From: Brevibacillus choshinensis
Lineage (GTDB): Bacteria > Bacillota > Bacilli > Brevibacillales > Brevibacillaceae
Assembly (NCBI RefSeq): GCF_016811915.1
Contig: NZ_CP069127.1
Span: 5,032,501-5,096,500 of the forward strand
DNA length: 64,000 nt
Direction of reading: 5' to 3'
Under the pieces are notes generated by a model. It was given only the letters and a program-made list of their open reading frames with translations, was not told the origin of the DNA and made no database searches. The position numbers were made by a program, and so were the translations under genes. Of this stretch, positions 34,159 to 43,307 are shown in pieces. Each line of letters begins with the position of its first letter. The first letter of the stretch is position 1.

Positions 34159-35940
34159 ATGAAAAAAACCATGTGGAAGCTCTCGCTATTCGGAAATTTA
34201 TTCGTCATCCTTTTCTGCGCAGCTCTCTTTTTCGGAGATGCCCTGCACAAGCAAAATGACGCCATCTACGACTACGACATGCAAAAAAGCATGACTCACG
34301 CTCCCCACGAAGATATCATCGTCATCGATATCGACCAGGAATCCCTGGATTTGATCGGGACGTTCCCGTGGTCACGCGACACGTACATTCCGCTGCTGGA
34401 AGCGTTGACAGAAGCCAAAGTCGTCGGATTCGACATCACCTTTAACACCAAAAGCGAGGATCCCGGTATCGATGAAGCTTTTGCCGCGGAGCTCGCCAAG
34501 CATGACAATGTCATCATTCCCTCTGTCGTGGAGATGGAAAGCTTTTTCCGCTCAGAGACTACCGTCACCAAAGGACAGCTCATCAAAGGACAATCGCTTA
34601 TCAAATCCATTCCCGAAATTGCTGCTGCAGCCAAAACCGCCCATATCAATGCCGCACTCGATGAGGACGGGGTGATTCGGCGCACCTGGCTCATGCTCGA
34701 TACGCCCGAGGGAAAAATCCCCTCGCTTGCCTATCAGATCGCCGATATGTACGGGACGGATGTGAAGCACTACCTGAACGATCATCCCCAGGCAGAGCTG
34801 TCTATCAAATTTGACGGTTCATCCAAAGATTTTATGAGCATCCCGTTTTACCAGGTGCTGAACGGAGAGGTGCCCCCGGAAACATTCAAGGATCGCATTG
34901 TTCTGATCGGGATGGCTGCCGCGGGAGACGATGCCCGTCCGACGCCGGTCGATAACCATATGTATCTGGTGTACGCCCATGCCAATATCGTCAATCAGCT
35001 GCTTCATAACGAGTCGATCACGGTCTTTGGCGATCTGCTGGTGCTGACCCTGATGCTCATCGTATTCCTGTTGACCATCTGGTTTACCTGGCGATTGAAG
35101 CCAATGTACTCCATCAGTCTGGTCGCGATCGTCGCATTCATTCTTTTCTACGGTCAATGGCTCTTGTTTGAAACCAGGCTTGTCTATCTGACGGTGGTAA
35201 TGCCGCTGGTCACCTTGTTCACCACCTTTTTTGTGAACATCGCGGCCAAGACGTACATGGAAACGAGGCAAAAGCAATTCATTACCCGTCAATTCGGACG
35301 TTACATCTCCCCTGAGCTCGTTCGGCAAATCGCCAAAGGGGAAGTAGAGCTGAAGCTGGGGGGGGTAAACAAGGAGCTGTCCATCCTGTTTCTGGACATT
35401 CGCGGCTTCACTCCTCTCTCGGAAAAGCTTCGTCCGGAAGAAATCGTCGACTTTTTAAACATGATGTTCGACATGATCACCACGCAAGTCCTAAAGAATC
35501 GGGGAACCATAGACAAGTTTATCGGCGATGCAGCCATGGTGCTCTTTAACGCCCCCCTGGATGTTCCCCATCACGAGTACTGCGCCGTGAAAACCGCCTA
35601 TGACATCCAAACAGGCATGGAGCAGGTGCGAAAAGACATTTGGGAAAAGCATCAGATAGAAGTGAGCATCGGCATCGGGATCAACACAGGTGAGGTGGTC
35701 GTCGGGAACATCGGCTCATACCTGCGTGTGGATTATACCGCCATCGGTGATCACGTGAATACCGCAGCTCGGATCGAATCCAACGCTGCGTCCAATCAGA
35801 TCCTGGTTTCCGAAGCGACGTACGAGCGCACCAGAGAGTATTTCGCCTATCAATTCATCGGAGAGAAATGGATGAAAGGAAAAGCGGCTGGCGTCAAGCT
35901 GTACGAAGTGACTGGATTTAAACAATCACCGGACGGGTAA
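34159..35940 (+). CDS. CHASE2-domain class III adenylate cyclase
   Basis: A 593-residue membrane enzyme converting ATP to cAMP. First helix 7-27, extracellular CHASE2 sensor (about 45-285), three helices (about 290-362), then a class III cyclase domain (about 378-590). Metal ligands D413 (FLDIRGF) and D457 (GDAAM), adenine-selecting K453 and the D525-T527 pair in VDYTAIGD, and transition-state residues N534 and R538 are all present, so it should be active and ATP-specific. Its ATG follows the Crp/Fnr remnant's stop without a gap. It is followed 39 bases later by the FecR-domain gene, a pairing seen with CHASE2 cyclases elsewhere. Confidence 0.92.
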   Translation: MKKTMWKLSLFGNLFVILFCAALFFGDALHKQNDAIYDYDMQKSMTHAPHEDIIVIDIDQESLDLIGTFPWSRDTYIPLLEALTEAKVVGFDITFNTKSEDPGIDEAFAAELAKHDNVIIPSVVEMESFFRSETTVTKGQLIKGQSLIKSIPEIAAAAKTAHINAALDEDGVIRRTWLMLDTPEGKIPSLAYQIADMYGTDVKHYLNDHPQAELSIKFDGSSKDFMSIPFYQVLNGEVPPETFKDRIVLIGMAAAGDDARPTPVDNHMYLVYAHANIVNQLLHNESITVFGDLLVLTLMLIVFLLTIWFTWRLKPMYSISLVAIVAFILFYGQWLLFETRLVYLTVVMPLVTLFTTFFVNIAAKTYMETRQKQFITRQFGRYISPELVRQIAKGEVELKLGGVNKELSILFLDIRGFTPLSEKLRPEEIVDFLNMMFDMITTQVLKNRGTIDKFIGDAAMVLFNAPLDVPHHEYCAVKTAYDIQTGMEQVRKDIWEKHQIEVSIGIGINTGEVVVGNIGSYLRVDYTAIGDHVNTAARIESNAASNQILVSEATYERTREYFAYQFIGEKWMKGKAAGVKLYEVTGFKQSPDG

Positions 35941-35979
35941 ATACGTCCGCGAGACCCAGACAGTGGAGGGATTTTGGAA

Positions 35980-38900
35980 GTGTACATGTTTATGAAAGGG
36001 CGAGAAACAAGATGGCACAGCCTCGTTTTGTTTGTCATCATTGGCTGTTTGCTTGTTGGGTGGGTCAGAACGGCAGCCGCGGCAGAAACCTCACGTGTGG
36101 CTAAAGTAGATTCCGTCATTGGCTCTGTCCAGATAAAGAAGGCAGGCGGCACCAAGGCCTACAAGGCATTTAAAAGCATGAGCCTGAACCAAGGCGATCT
36201 CATCACGACTGGCGCAAAGTCCAGCATCGTATTGACCATGGATCAAGGCTCTGAAGTGACCATTAGTGAAAATGCATCCGTCTACCTTTCAGAGCTGCAG
36301 GATGCCGTCAATGGCAAAAAGACGACTCTCAAAGCATGGTCTGGCTCCGTGTATATCAAAGTCAAACCGCTTGCGAAAAAAGAAGACAGCTTTCAAGTAT
36401 CTACGCCGACCGCTGTCATGGGCGTGCGAGGGACGCAGTTTTTCACCAGCATCAATCCCCTGACGGGAAGTTCCAGCGTATTCGTAGGCTCTGGAATTGT
36501 CGCTACCGATTCTCTCGATCATCGTGACACCCGCCCTGTTTATCCGGGGATGATGGGCACCGTCTTTGCGCCGTTTCCCGGACAGGCTGGGCCCACGCCC
36601 GATTCAATGGTTTCCGTTGTGCTGCCGGATGATATTCTCTCCTCCATGTCTTCCTCTGTCATCGAGGCATTTATTCGAAACAAGCAGATGATGGATGAGG
36701 AAAATGACCAGTTCCTCCAGGGCCTGAATCAAAATCGGTCACCGGAAGCATCCGAGTCTCTGCAACTGCAATCCCCAGATGATTTGAGCAAGTATCGGCA
36801 AAACATGGAAAACTTCCTCAACGCGCTGATCGCAAAAGCGGTTGAAGCGGACAAGGTTTCACTAGATCAGCTTTCGGAGCTGATCAAACAGGCGAATGAC
36901 GGGCTACCCAGAAAAATTGATCTGGATCATGTTCCCGGTCTCGAATTGACACCCCTGCAGGAAGCAGAACGTCGAAAGTATTTGGAAGCACTGGAAATGC
37001 AAAAGAAGCAAGCCGAGTTAATGGAAAAGCAGAAACAAGTGATAAACGCCAACAATGCCAGCGTGATCGACAAAATTCAGGCAGAGATGAACAGATTGAA
37101 CCAGCTCAATCAAGAGGAGAATCAGAAGAAGAAACAAGAGGCTATCGATCGATTGCTGAATAAAATACCTGTCTCTCCAGGGTCCTCGACCGGATCTTCT
37201 GGAGGTTCTGGGTCCGGTGGAAGTTCCGGCGGCGGCTCTGGATCAGGTGGTGGCTCTGGTGGCGATGACAAGGAAGACGCCACCATCGAGACCATTCAGC
37301 CTCTTTCTCTTGAGGCCCAACTTTTGAAATCCTATACGCTGCCTGCTGCAGTACAGGCGACCATGAGCACAGGAAGCAAATCGACAGTTCCCGTCAGCTG
37401 GAACAAGAAAGCTGACACGAGCCTCACAGGGGTCTTTGCTTTCGAAGGAACCGTGAAAGGCTATGCTGCAAAGGTGCAAGCGACCCTCAAAGTCGTCGCT
37501 CCGCTCGGTTCTCCCGTTCCGATTGTCCAGCAGCGACTCCTTTTTGAAAAAGGAATCGAGCTCGACTTTGGTTCCATGAATGTACCGAGCCAGGCAACAG
37601 CTATGCTGCAGCCGATCTCCCCTTCACTGCCAGCGGATCGCACACTCTTTGCCGCTGGGCCCATCATCGATTTCGAATTTAGCGGAGTAGAGATCAAGGA
37701 GCCTGTCACCCTCACTTTCCCTGTTGATGAAAAAGCCGATCAGGGACAAGTCGGAATCTTTCACTGGAATGGCACGGACGATTGGGAATACGTCCCGACC
37801 ACCGTTTCCTCTGGCGTAGCGTCAGCGACAGTTAACCATTTCTCTGCCTACGGCGTGCTGCAAGCGCCCCAAGTCGCCCATGTAGTTGCCGCTCCTGTAG
37901 CAGGTCTCGTCGATAACGGCACCGCGATCTCCTTATCCTCCGAAACGCCAGGGGCCACGATCTACGTCAAGCGCGGAGGCAGCTTTCACAAATATGCCGC
38001 TGGTGACAGCCTGACCGTCCCAGGCGATGGAGAGACGATCGAGGCCTACGCGACAAAGCGCAACATGCGCGACAGCGAGACCGTCCGCTATGCATACAGT
38101 ACGGCTCAAGCCAGTGTCATCGACAGCCAGCACGTCAGCGTCCAATTTTCCCAGCCGGTACCTGTTCCGTCTTATGACATCAGCATTCCCGGACTGCCGA
38201 TCGCTGCGATCGAGCACCGTGGAAACAGTGGATTGACCATCACGTTGGGTGTGGATACGGCAGAGATGCCGATTCAGTCTTATACGGTTACATTTTACGA
38301 GGACGCCCGTTATGTCGCGCAGACCAATTCGTTTCAATTAGGCAAGATGCCGCCTCCACCACCTCCGCCGCCAGCGGTGGACGATATCGAAATTGAAAAA
38401 GAGATCTTTATGTCGAGCGGAGAATTCAATTGGGATCTGATCGAAGACGCTTCTGATTATCGGATTTACCTGAATCATGAGCAGATTGAAGAGCCATACC
38501 TTTATCACGATACGGAAGTGAGGAAGAGCATCCTTTCCATTTATAGCCTGAAGCCAGGAAAAGACTATTTCCTCAAGGTCCAGGCGTTGGACGCTCAAGG
38601 GAAAATTATCGCAGAAGGAACGTCGGATTTCAGCACGGAGCCGCTTCCAGGGCTTTCTGTCCGCGAGGTAGAAGGCAGGACAACGTCAGACTCAATAACT
38701 GTCACGTGGGAACCAGTAAACTTCGATCACTTCTATCGCTTTTATCTTAATAATGATGAGATAGACATCGATGAAAGATCGTTTGAGACGGATAGTGAAA
38801 TTGCATACACTTTCTCCGGACTAACTCCCGGAACTGAGTACACTCTTTATGTAAAGGAATGGGCACCAGGCGGCGATTACCCAATCGCCCAAGGAGAAAC

Positions 38901-39219
38901 CACACTCAAGACCTTGTCAGAAGAACCGCATGAACCTTCAGCCGAGATCAATGTCAGTATCGAGGAACAAGGACCTGACTCTGCTAGCATTACGTGGGAG
39001 TGGCAATCAGAATTAACCGAAGGCAACTATTCCATTTACGTAGATGGTGAACTGGTAAAAACCGTGGCCCTCGATGTTCATGAATATACCCTTCAAAACC
39101 TGACATCAGGTAATTATCTTGTAGAAATAAAAGCTTTTCCGAGCGACTCCACAGAAGATGATGAGCCTCTCGCAAGTGGGGAGATTACGGTAAGTATTGA
39201 GCTGCCCCCACTCTTATAA
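35980..39219 (+). CDS. Large exported FecR-domain protein with Ig-like and fibronectin III domains
   Basis: About 1079 residues. The start is uncertain: GTG 35980 lies nine bases after GGAGGG and is preferred over TTG 35974 and ATG 35986. Signal peptide ends near TAAAAE. A FecR domain follows (about 40-180, TTGAKSSIVLTMDQGSEVTI, SVYIKVKPL, TAVMGVRGTQF), then a charged coiled-coil-like stretch (215-385), a Gly/Ser linker (about 400-425), a bacterial Ig-like domain, a ZU5-like region, a run of prolines (about 790) and three fibronectin III domains to the C-terminus. No sortase motif or lipobox. Probably a surface protein that reports to, or is controlled by, the adjacent CHASE2 cyclase (inference). 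Confidence 0.85.
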   Translation: MYMFMKGRETRWHSLVLFVIIGCLLVGWVRTAAAAETSRVAKVDSVIGSVQIKKAGGTKAYKAFKSMSLNQGDLITTGAKSSIVLTMDQGSEVTISENASVYLSELQDAVNGKKTTLKAWSGSVYIKVKPLAKKEDSFQVSTPTAVMGVRGTQFFTSINPLTGSSSVFVGSGIVATDSLDHRDTRPVYPGMMGTVFAPFPGQAGPTPDSMVSVVLPDDILSSMSSSVIEAFIRNKQMMDEENDQFLQGLNQNRSPEASESLQLQSPDDLSKYRQNMENFLNALIAKAVEADKVSLDQLSELIKQANDGLPRKIDLDHVPGLELTPLQEAERRKYLEALEMQKKQAELMEKQKQVINANNASVIDKIQAEMNRLNQLNQEENQKKKQEAIDRLLNKIPVSPGSSTGSSGGSGSGGSSGGGSGSGGGSGGDDKEDATIETIQPLSLEAQLLKSYTLPAAVQATMSTGSKSTVPVSWNKKADTSLTGVFAFEGTVKGYAAKVQATLKVVAPLGSPVPIVQQRLLFEKGIELDFGSMNVPSQATAMLQPISPSLPADRTLFAAGPIIDFEFSGVEIKEPVTLTFPVDEKADQGQVGIFHWNGTDDWEYVPTTVSSGVASATVNHFSAYGVLQAPQVAHVVAAPVAGLVDNGTAISLSSETPGATIYVKRGGSFHKYAAGDSLTVPGDGETIEAYATKRNMRDSETVRYAYSTAQASVIDSQHVSVQFSQPVPVPSYDISIPGLPIAAIEHRGNSGLTITLGVDTAEMPIQSYTVTFYEDARYVAQTNSFQLGKMPPPPPPPPAVDDIEIEKEIFMSSGEFNWDLIEDASDYRIYLNHEQIEEPYLYHDTEVRKSILSIYSLKPGKDYFLKVQALDAQGKIIAEGTSDFSTEPLPGLSVREVEGRTTSDSITVTWEPVNFDHFYRFYLNNDEIDIDERSFETDSEIAYTFSGLTPGTEYTLYVKEWAPGGDYPIAQGETTLKTLSEEPHEPSAEINVSIEEQGPDSASITWEWQSELTEGNYSIYVDGELVKTVALDVHEYTLQNLTSGNYLVEIKAFPSDSTEDDEPLASGEITVSIELPPLL

Positions 39220-39267
39220 AAGGCTACCTTCTGTATATGAATGAGTAAAACAAAGGAGCATACGGAT

Positions 39268-40446
39268 ATGAAACAACTCAAACATACCATCCGGATGGCG
39301 TCCCTCATGATCGGGCTGTTGGCAGTGCCTGCCGCTGCGGCGACTCCTGCGCTGGCCGAGGTTTCACGGCAGCCGGACAAGCCTGCACCCTCGTTTGTGA
39401 CGATGGCTGGAAACGGCTATTTCGGTGAAGATAACGGCGCCGCTCAGTCCGCATCGTTTCGGACCCCGATGGGCATCGTCTTGCATCCGGACGGTTCCGT
39501 CTACATCGCTGACACCAAAAGCCACCTGATCCGCAAGCTTTTCCAAGGAAATATCTCGACCTACGCGGGTTTTACCTTCTCCAAGGATCCTAGCGGGCTC
39601 CCAATCGGAACGCTCTTTGACGGCAGCGCGAACCTTTCCGTGTTTCAGGAGCCACAGGGACTTGCACTGGATTCACAAGGCAATCTGTACGTCGCGGATT
39701 CAGGCAACCACTCGATCCGCAAAATTGACGCACAAGGAGTGCGTACCATCGGGGGAGACGGTGTCATGGGCTCCCGAGACGGAAATACCGGGAAGGATGC
39801 CCGCTTCCACTCCCCCGCTGATCTTGCAGTTGCTGCAGACGGTACGGTCTACGTCTCCGACACCTTGAACCACGTCATTCGAAAGATTGCCGTCGATGGA
39901 ACCGTGACGACCTTAAACAGCCCGTCCGAACGAGTCGTCGAATTATCCCCAGGGGATGTGGAGACAGCCGGAGATTTTCAAGACGGCCCCCTGGAAACGG
40001 CAAAATTCAATGAACCCAGCGGAATCTGCCTGGATGCCAAAGGCAATCTGTACGTCAGTGATACCGGCAACCAGCGCATCCGTTACATTGATTTGCAGCA
40101 AAAGACTGTCACCACCGTAGCTGGGCAAACCAGTAATACCTACGCACCAGGCAACCTCTACATGGATGGAGGGAATACAGATGGGGATGCAGCCACCGCC
40201 CAGTTTCAGTTTCCGCGAGGCATAGCCCTGACAGCGGAAGGCGGCCTGGTCGTTGCCGACAGTTTGAATCACGCTGTCCGTTATTTGCACGATGGCAAGG
40301 TCACGACACTTACTTCTGCATCGTCACCGCCATTGCAGCTCCCCGTAGATGTAGCGGTAGATCCTGATGGAGCGATATGGATAGTCGATGCCTTTGGTAA
40401 TGCCATTATGCAGATGCAAGCCAATCAAAAAGACGCCGGAAAATAA
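39268..40446 (+). CDS. Exported NHL-repeat beta-propeller protein
   Basis: A 392-residue protein from ATG 39268 (MKQLKHT), with AAAGGAG upstream. Signal peptide ends near PALAEV. The rest has five or six NHL repeats, each with a pattern like LAVAADGTVYVSDTLNHVIRKI or GICLDAKGNLYVSDTGNQRIRYI (given in part), forming a propeller used for protein or polysaccharide contacts. Last gene of the cyclase-FecR group, 48 bases after the FecR gene and followed by a strong terminator, so it is probably cotranscribed and acts outside the cell with the FecR protein. Confidence 0.85.
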   Translation: MKQLKHTIRMASLMIGLLAVPAAAATPALAEVSRQPDKPAPSFVTMAGNGYFGEDNGAAQSASFRTPMGIVLHPDGSVYIADTKSHLIRKLFQGNISTYAGFTFSKDPSGLPIGTLFDGSANLSVFQEPQGLALDSQGNLYVADSGNHSIRKIDAQGVRTIGGDGVMGSRDGNTGKDARFHSPADLAVAADGTVYVSDTLNHVIRKIAVDGTVTTLNSPSERVVELSPGDVETAGDFQDGPLETAKFNEPSGICLDAKGNLYVSDTGNQRIRYIDLQQKTVTTVAGQTSNTYAPGNLYMDGGNTDGDAATAQFQFPRGIALTAEGGLVVADSLNHAVRYLHDGKVTTLTSASSPPLQLPVDVAVDPDGAIWIVDAFGNAIMQMQANQKDAGK

Positions 40447-40497
40447 TCCGGCGTCCCTGGAGAGAAACCTCTTACGACTGAGGGTTTCTCTCTTTTT
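40432..40497 (+). terminator. Double hairpin terminator ending the cyclase-FecR-NHL group
   Basis: GACGCCGGA / TCCGGCGTC spans the NHL gene stop; a second stem GAGAGAAACCTC / GAGGGTTTCTCTC (40460-40492) is followed by TTTTTATT. Confidence 0.85.
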
Positions 40498-40506
40498 ATT
40501 AAGCAT

Positions 40507-40857
40507 TCAACCCTTCGGACGAAACACCAATGCCATGATAAACCCAAAGACGATCGCTGCCGAAATTCCTGCGCTCGTCACTTCGAAAATTCCGGTGATA
40601 ATGCCTACCAGACCATTCTGCTCCGCCTCCGCCATGGCTCCGTGAACCAGGGCGTTGCCGAAGCTGGTAATGGGGACAGTCGCACCCGCTCCAGCAAAAT
40701 TGATCAACGGTTCGTACAAGCCGACACCGTCCAATACGGCTCCGGCCACGACGAGAGATGACATCGTATGAGCCGGCGTCAGTTTCACCACATCCATGAG
40801 GAACTGTCCGATCAGGCATATGGTTCCTCCTACGAGAAATGCCCAGAAAAACGTCAT
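40507..40857 (-). CDS. spoVAE: Stage V sporulation protein AE (SpoVAEb type)
   Basis: A 116-residue membrane protein with about four helices and the family signature GLYEPLINFAGAGATVPITSFGNALVHG (in part GAGATVPITSFGN). SpoVA proteins form the channel through which dipicolinic acid enters the forespore and leaves during germination. ATG follows AAGGAGGGGG. Last gene of the spoVA group, 11 bases after spoVAD; its expected sporulation-specific expression was not proved from the sequence. Confidence 0.93.
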   Translation of the reverse strand: MTFFWAFLVGGTICLIGQFLMDVVKLTPAHTMSSLVVAGAVLDGVGLYEPLINFAGAGATVPITSFGNALVHGAMAEAEQNGLVGIITGIFEVTSAGISAAIVFGFIMALVFRPKG

Positions 40858-40868
40858 GCTCCCCCTCC

Positions 40869-41879
40869 TTACAGCTGCTGAGCTTCAATCGCTACGGCGT
40901 GGGCAATGCAAGGGATGCTCTCCCCCTGTTGGTAGGAAATGGGTGAAAGCAGCGCTCCCGTGGCAACCACCAAGATTCGCTTCCATTCCCTTTCCTTCAT
41001 TTTGCGCATCAGGTGTCCATACGTGACTGTGGCACAGCAGCCGCATCCGCTGCCACCCGACCACACATTGGGATTATCTCCGTAAATGAGCATGCCGCAG
41101 TCTACATATCGTTCCAGAGGGATATGGATGTTGTGTTTGGGAAGCAGCTCAGACAGGATACCGTGGCCAACTTTCCCCAAATCCCCTGTCACCACAAGGT
41201 CGTAGTGATCGGAGGGGAGCTGAAGATCCCGAAAATGCGTTTCCAAGGTGGCCAATGCTGCCGGAGCCATGGCAGCGCCCATGTTAAACGGGTCGGACAT
41301 GCCCATGTCCACGATTCTGCCGATCGTAGCCGCCTGAATGCGAGGTCCGACTCCCTGGTTGGCGACTACCGCTGCGCCCGCTCCCGTCACGGTCCATTGG
41401 GCGGTTGGGGGCTTTTGGGAACCGTACTCCGTCGGATATCGATACTGTTTTTCGGCAGCCGCATTGTGGCTGCTTGTCGCGGCCAGGACGTAATCGGCGG
41501 ACTGGCTGTCTACCAGCTGAGCGGCCATGGCCAAGCCCTCCATCGAAGTGGAGCAAGCGCCGAAGATCCCGAGAAAAGGAATCGCAAGTGTACGGGCGGA
41601 AAAATTGGAGGAAATGCTCTGATTCATGAGATCCCCAGCCAGCATGAAGTGAATCTGTTCTTTGGTGAGACCGGCTTTTTCGATCGCTTTGTCGCAGGCT
41701 TCCTCCAGTAAAACCCGTTCCGCCTTCTCCCAGCTATCCTGCCCGATCATGAGGTGGCCGTGCAGCGTATCAAAATCATCGGCTAGCGGTCCTTGTGCCT
41801 CAAACGGACCGCCTATCGCCGAAGTGCCGGCTATCACCGGCTTGGTGGAGAACACCCATGATTGGTGACCCTGGCGCAT
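40869..41879 (-). CDS. spoVAD: Stage V sporulation protein AD
   Basis: A 336-residue soluble protein with thiolase-like fold that binds dipicolinic acid and sits with SpoVAC and SpoVAE at the spore inner membrane. The pattern FGACSTSMEGLAMAA includes the cysteine at the thiolase active-site position, and SGGSGCGCCATVTYG near the C-terminus is typical of SpoVAD. GGGAGG lies before ATG 41879, which is close to the spoVAC stop. Confidence 0.94.
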   Translation of the reverse strand: MRQGHQSWVFSTKPVIAGTSAIGGPFEAQGPLADDFDTLHGHLMIGQDSWEKAERVLLEEACDKAIEKAGLTKEQIHFMLAGDLMNQSISSNFSARTLAIPFLGIFGACSTSMEGLAMAAQLVDSQSADYVLAATSSHNAAAEKQYRYPTEYGSQKPPTAQWTVTGAGAAVVANQGVGPRIQAATIGRIVDMGMSDPFNMGAAMAPAALATLETHFRDLQLPSDHYDLVVTGDLGKVGHGILSELLPKHNIHIPLERYVDCGMLIYGDNPNVWSGGSGCGCCATVTYGHLMRKMKEREWKRILVVATGALLSPISYQQGESIPCIAHAVAIEAQQL

Positions 41880-41882
41880 GCG

Positions 41883-42356
41883 TCATCCTCCCATTTTTAT
41901 CAGTGTTTTGATCAGTCCAATGACAAAAGCGGAAGCCACGCCAAACATGATGACCGATCCTGCCAGCTTAAACATGTTGCCCCCCACTCCGAGGACGTAT
42001 CCCTCGCTGCGATGATCGATCGCTGCCGAAGCGATGGAATTGGCGAAGCCCGTCACCGGGACACTCGTTCCTGCCCCTGCCCATTGCGCGATTCGATCGT
42101 ACAGCCCCAGTCCAGTCAACAGCGCTGATATCAAAATCAGCACAGCCACGGTTGGGTTGCCTGCCGTTTTTTCCGTAAAGTCGAAATACCGAATGAACAT
42201 CTCTTGAAGCGCTTGCCCGATCAGACAGATGACTCCCCCGACGAGGAAGGCTCTGGTAAAATTTCGCAGGAGCGGGCGGGGAGGCTCGTGTTGCTTCGCT
42301 AATTGCTGGTATTCCTGCTGCACCAACGTCAGCATTTTCTTCTTCTGGTCAGCCAT
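41883..42356 (-). CDS. spoVAC: Stage V sporulation protein AC
   Basis: A 157-residue membrane protein from ATG 42356 (MADQKKK), behind GGGAGTGA. The N-terminal 40 residues are cytoplasmic; four to five helices follow with GLYDRIAQWAGAGTSVPVTGFANS, the counterpart of the SpoVAE signature and a sign of shared origin. SpoVAC acts as a mechanosensitive channel for dipicolinic acid release. It follows a DUF421 gene by 14 bases in an operon headed by DUF1657. Confidence 0.94.
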   Translation of the reverse strand: MADQKKKMLTLVQQEYQQLAKQHEPPRPLLRNFTRAFLVGGVICLIGQALQEMFIRYFDFTEKTAGNPTVAVLILISALLTGLGLYDRIAQWAGAGTSVPVTGFANSIASAAIDHRSEGYVLGVGGNMFKLAGSVIMFGVASAFVIGLIKTLIKMGG

Positions 42357-42370
42357 CTGAATCACTCCCG

Positions 42371-43231
42371 TCAGCGTATCAACAACGGCTTTATCTGGTC
42401 GATCACGTCTTGAAGTTCCTCGGAGTCATACCGATAAATCCGTTTCATTCGCTTGTCTTTCGTTTCCAAAGCGAACAGCTCGAGATCGGCCTGGCATTTT
42501 TTCAAAGTGGCATAGGTCAGCTTCATTTCCGTCGGCTGGGGTGCTTGGATCTTATCATCATACAGGTCTAGGTAGAGCTGGCCTCCCTTGTCGACTTGTC
42601 CCAAAAAGACGTTCTCCAGCGCGACCCCTGCTTTCTCCAGCTCAGCCCGCACCCATCTGCGATTTAAGCCAAGTGTGGACAATGGCTCGTCCATGATTGC
42701 GCCATCCATGATCACAGCCTGCGGTTCTTCTGCAGGAGAAACGGTCAGCTCAAGGTGCTGTGGGGTAAGGGGTTGATGCTGGGACTTGAGCAGCACGCTC
42801 AGCTCTCCGCTCGTTTCCATCAAGGCAAATTCCACATCAGCCACGCGAAATACGTTTTTCATCCGAAGATGCTCAAGCAAGTCCTCCGCAGTCAGTCGCT
42901 CGCTTTTCAGATTGTCTTCCAGAATCTTGCCGTCCTTGATCAGGATGGTGGCATTGCCCTCCACCACATTGCGAATGCCCTTGCTTTTCAGAGACAGCCA
43001 TTCCAGCAAGACGGGAAACAAGGCGAAAATGGTAAGGGATATCAAGCTGTGATAAACGGGACCGTCCATCTCCATCGCCATAAATCCGGCGATTGAACCG
43101 ATGGTAATCCCGACAATGTATTCAATGTATGTAAGCTGCCGGATCTGTCTTTTTCCAATCAGCTTCGTCAATATGAACAAATAGATAATGGCCCCTATGG
43201 ACCTCAGCGCAATGTTTAACCAATCAGGCAT
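42371..43231 (-). CDS. DUF421 (YetF-like) membrane protein with a C-terminal DUF1657-like tail
   Basis: A 286-residue protein from ATG 43231 (MPDWLN), nine bases after GGAGGT. Three N-terminal helices (about 5-80) with KLIGKRQIRQLTYIEYIVGITIGS in part (KLIGKRQIRQL), then a soluble DUF421 domain with LSLKSKGIRNVVEGNATILI in part (GNATILIKDGKI). Residues 240-266 match residues 11-37 of the DUF1657 protein encoded just upstream at 13 of 27 positions (TLKK-QADLE-FALET against SLKG-QANLE-FALNT), suggesting that the tail derives from DUF1657. YetF proteins accompany spoVA operons of the heat-resistance type. Confidence 0.85.
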   Translation of the reverse strand: MPDWLNIALRSIGAIIYLFILTKLIGKRQIRQLTYIEYIVGITIGSIAGFMAMEMDGPVYHSLISLTIFALFPVLLEWLSLKSKGIRNVVEGNATILIKDGKILEDNLKSERLTAEDLLEHLRMKNVFRVADVEFALMETSGELSVLLKSQHQPLTPQHLELTVSPAEEPQAVIMDGAIMDEPLSTLGLNRRWVRAELEKAGVALENVFLGQVDKGGQLYLDLYDDKIQAPQPTEMKLTYATLKKCQADLELFALETKDKRMKRIYRYDSEELQDVIDQIKPLLIR

Positions 43232-43307
43232 GTTCCATGTACCTCCAAATTCCTGCAGGGACAAAGAAGAGGAGAGTCCCCCTCTTCCTGCACCTGGTTG
43301 GAAGCAA

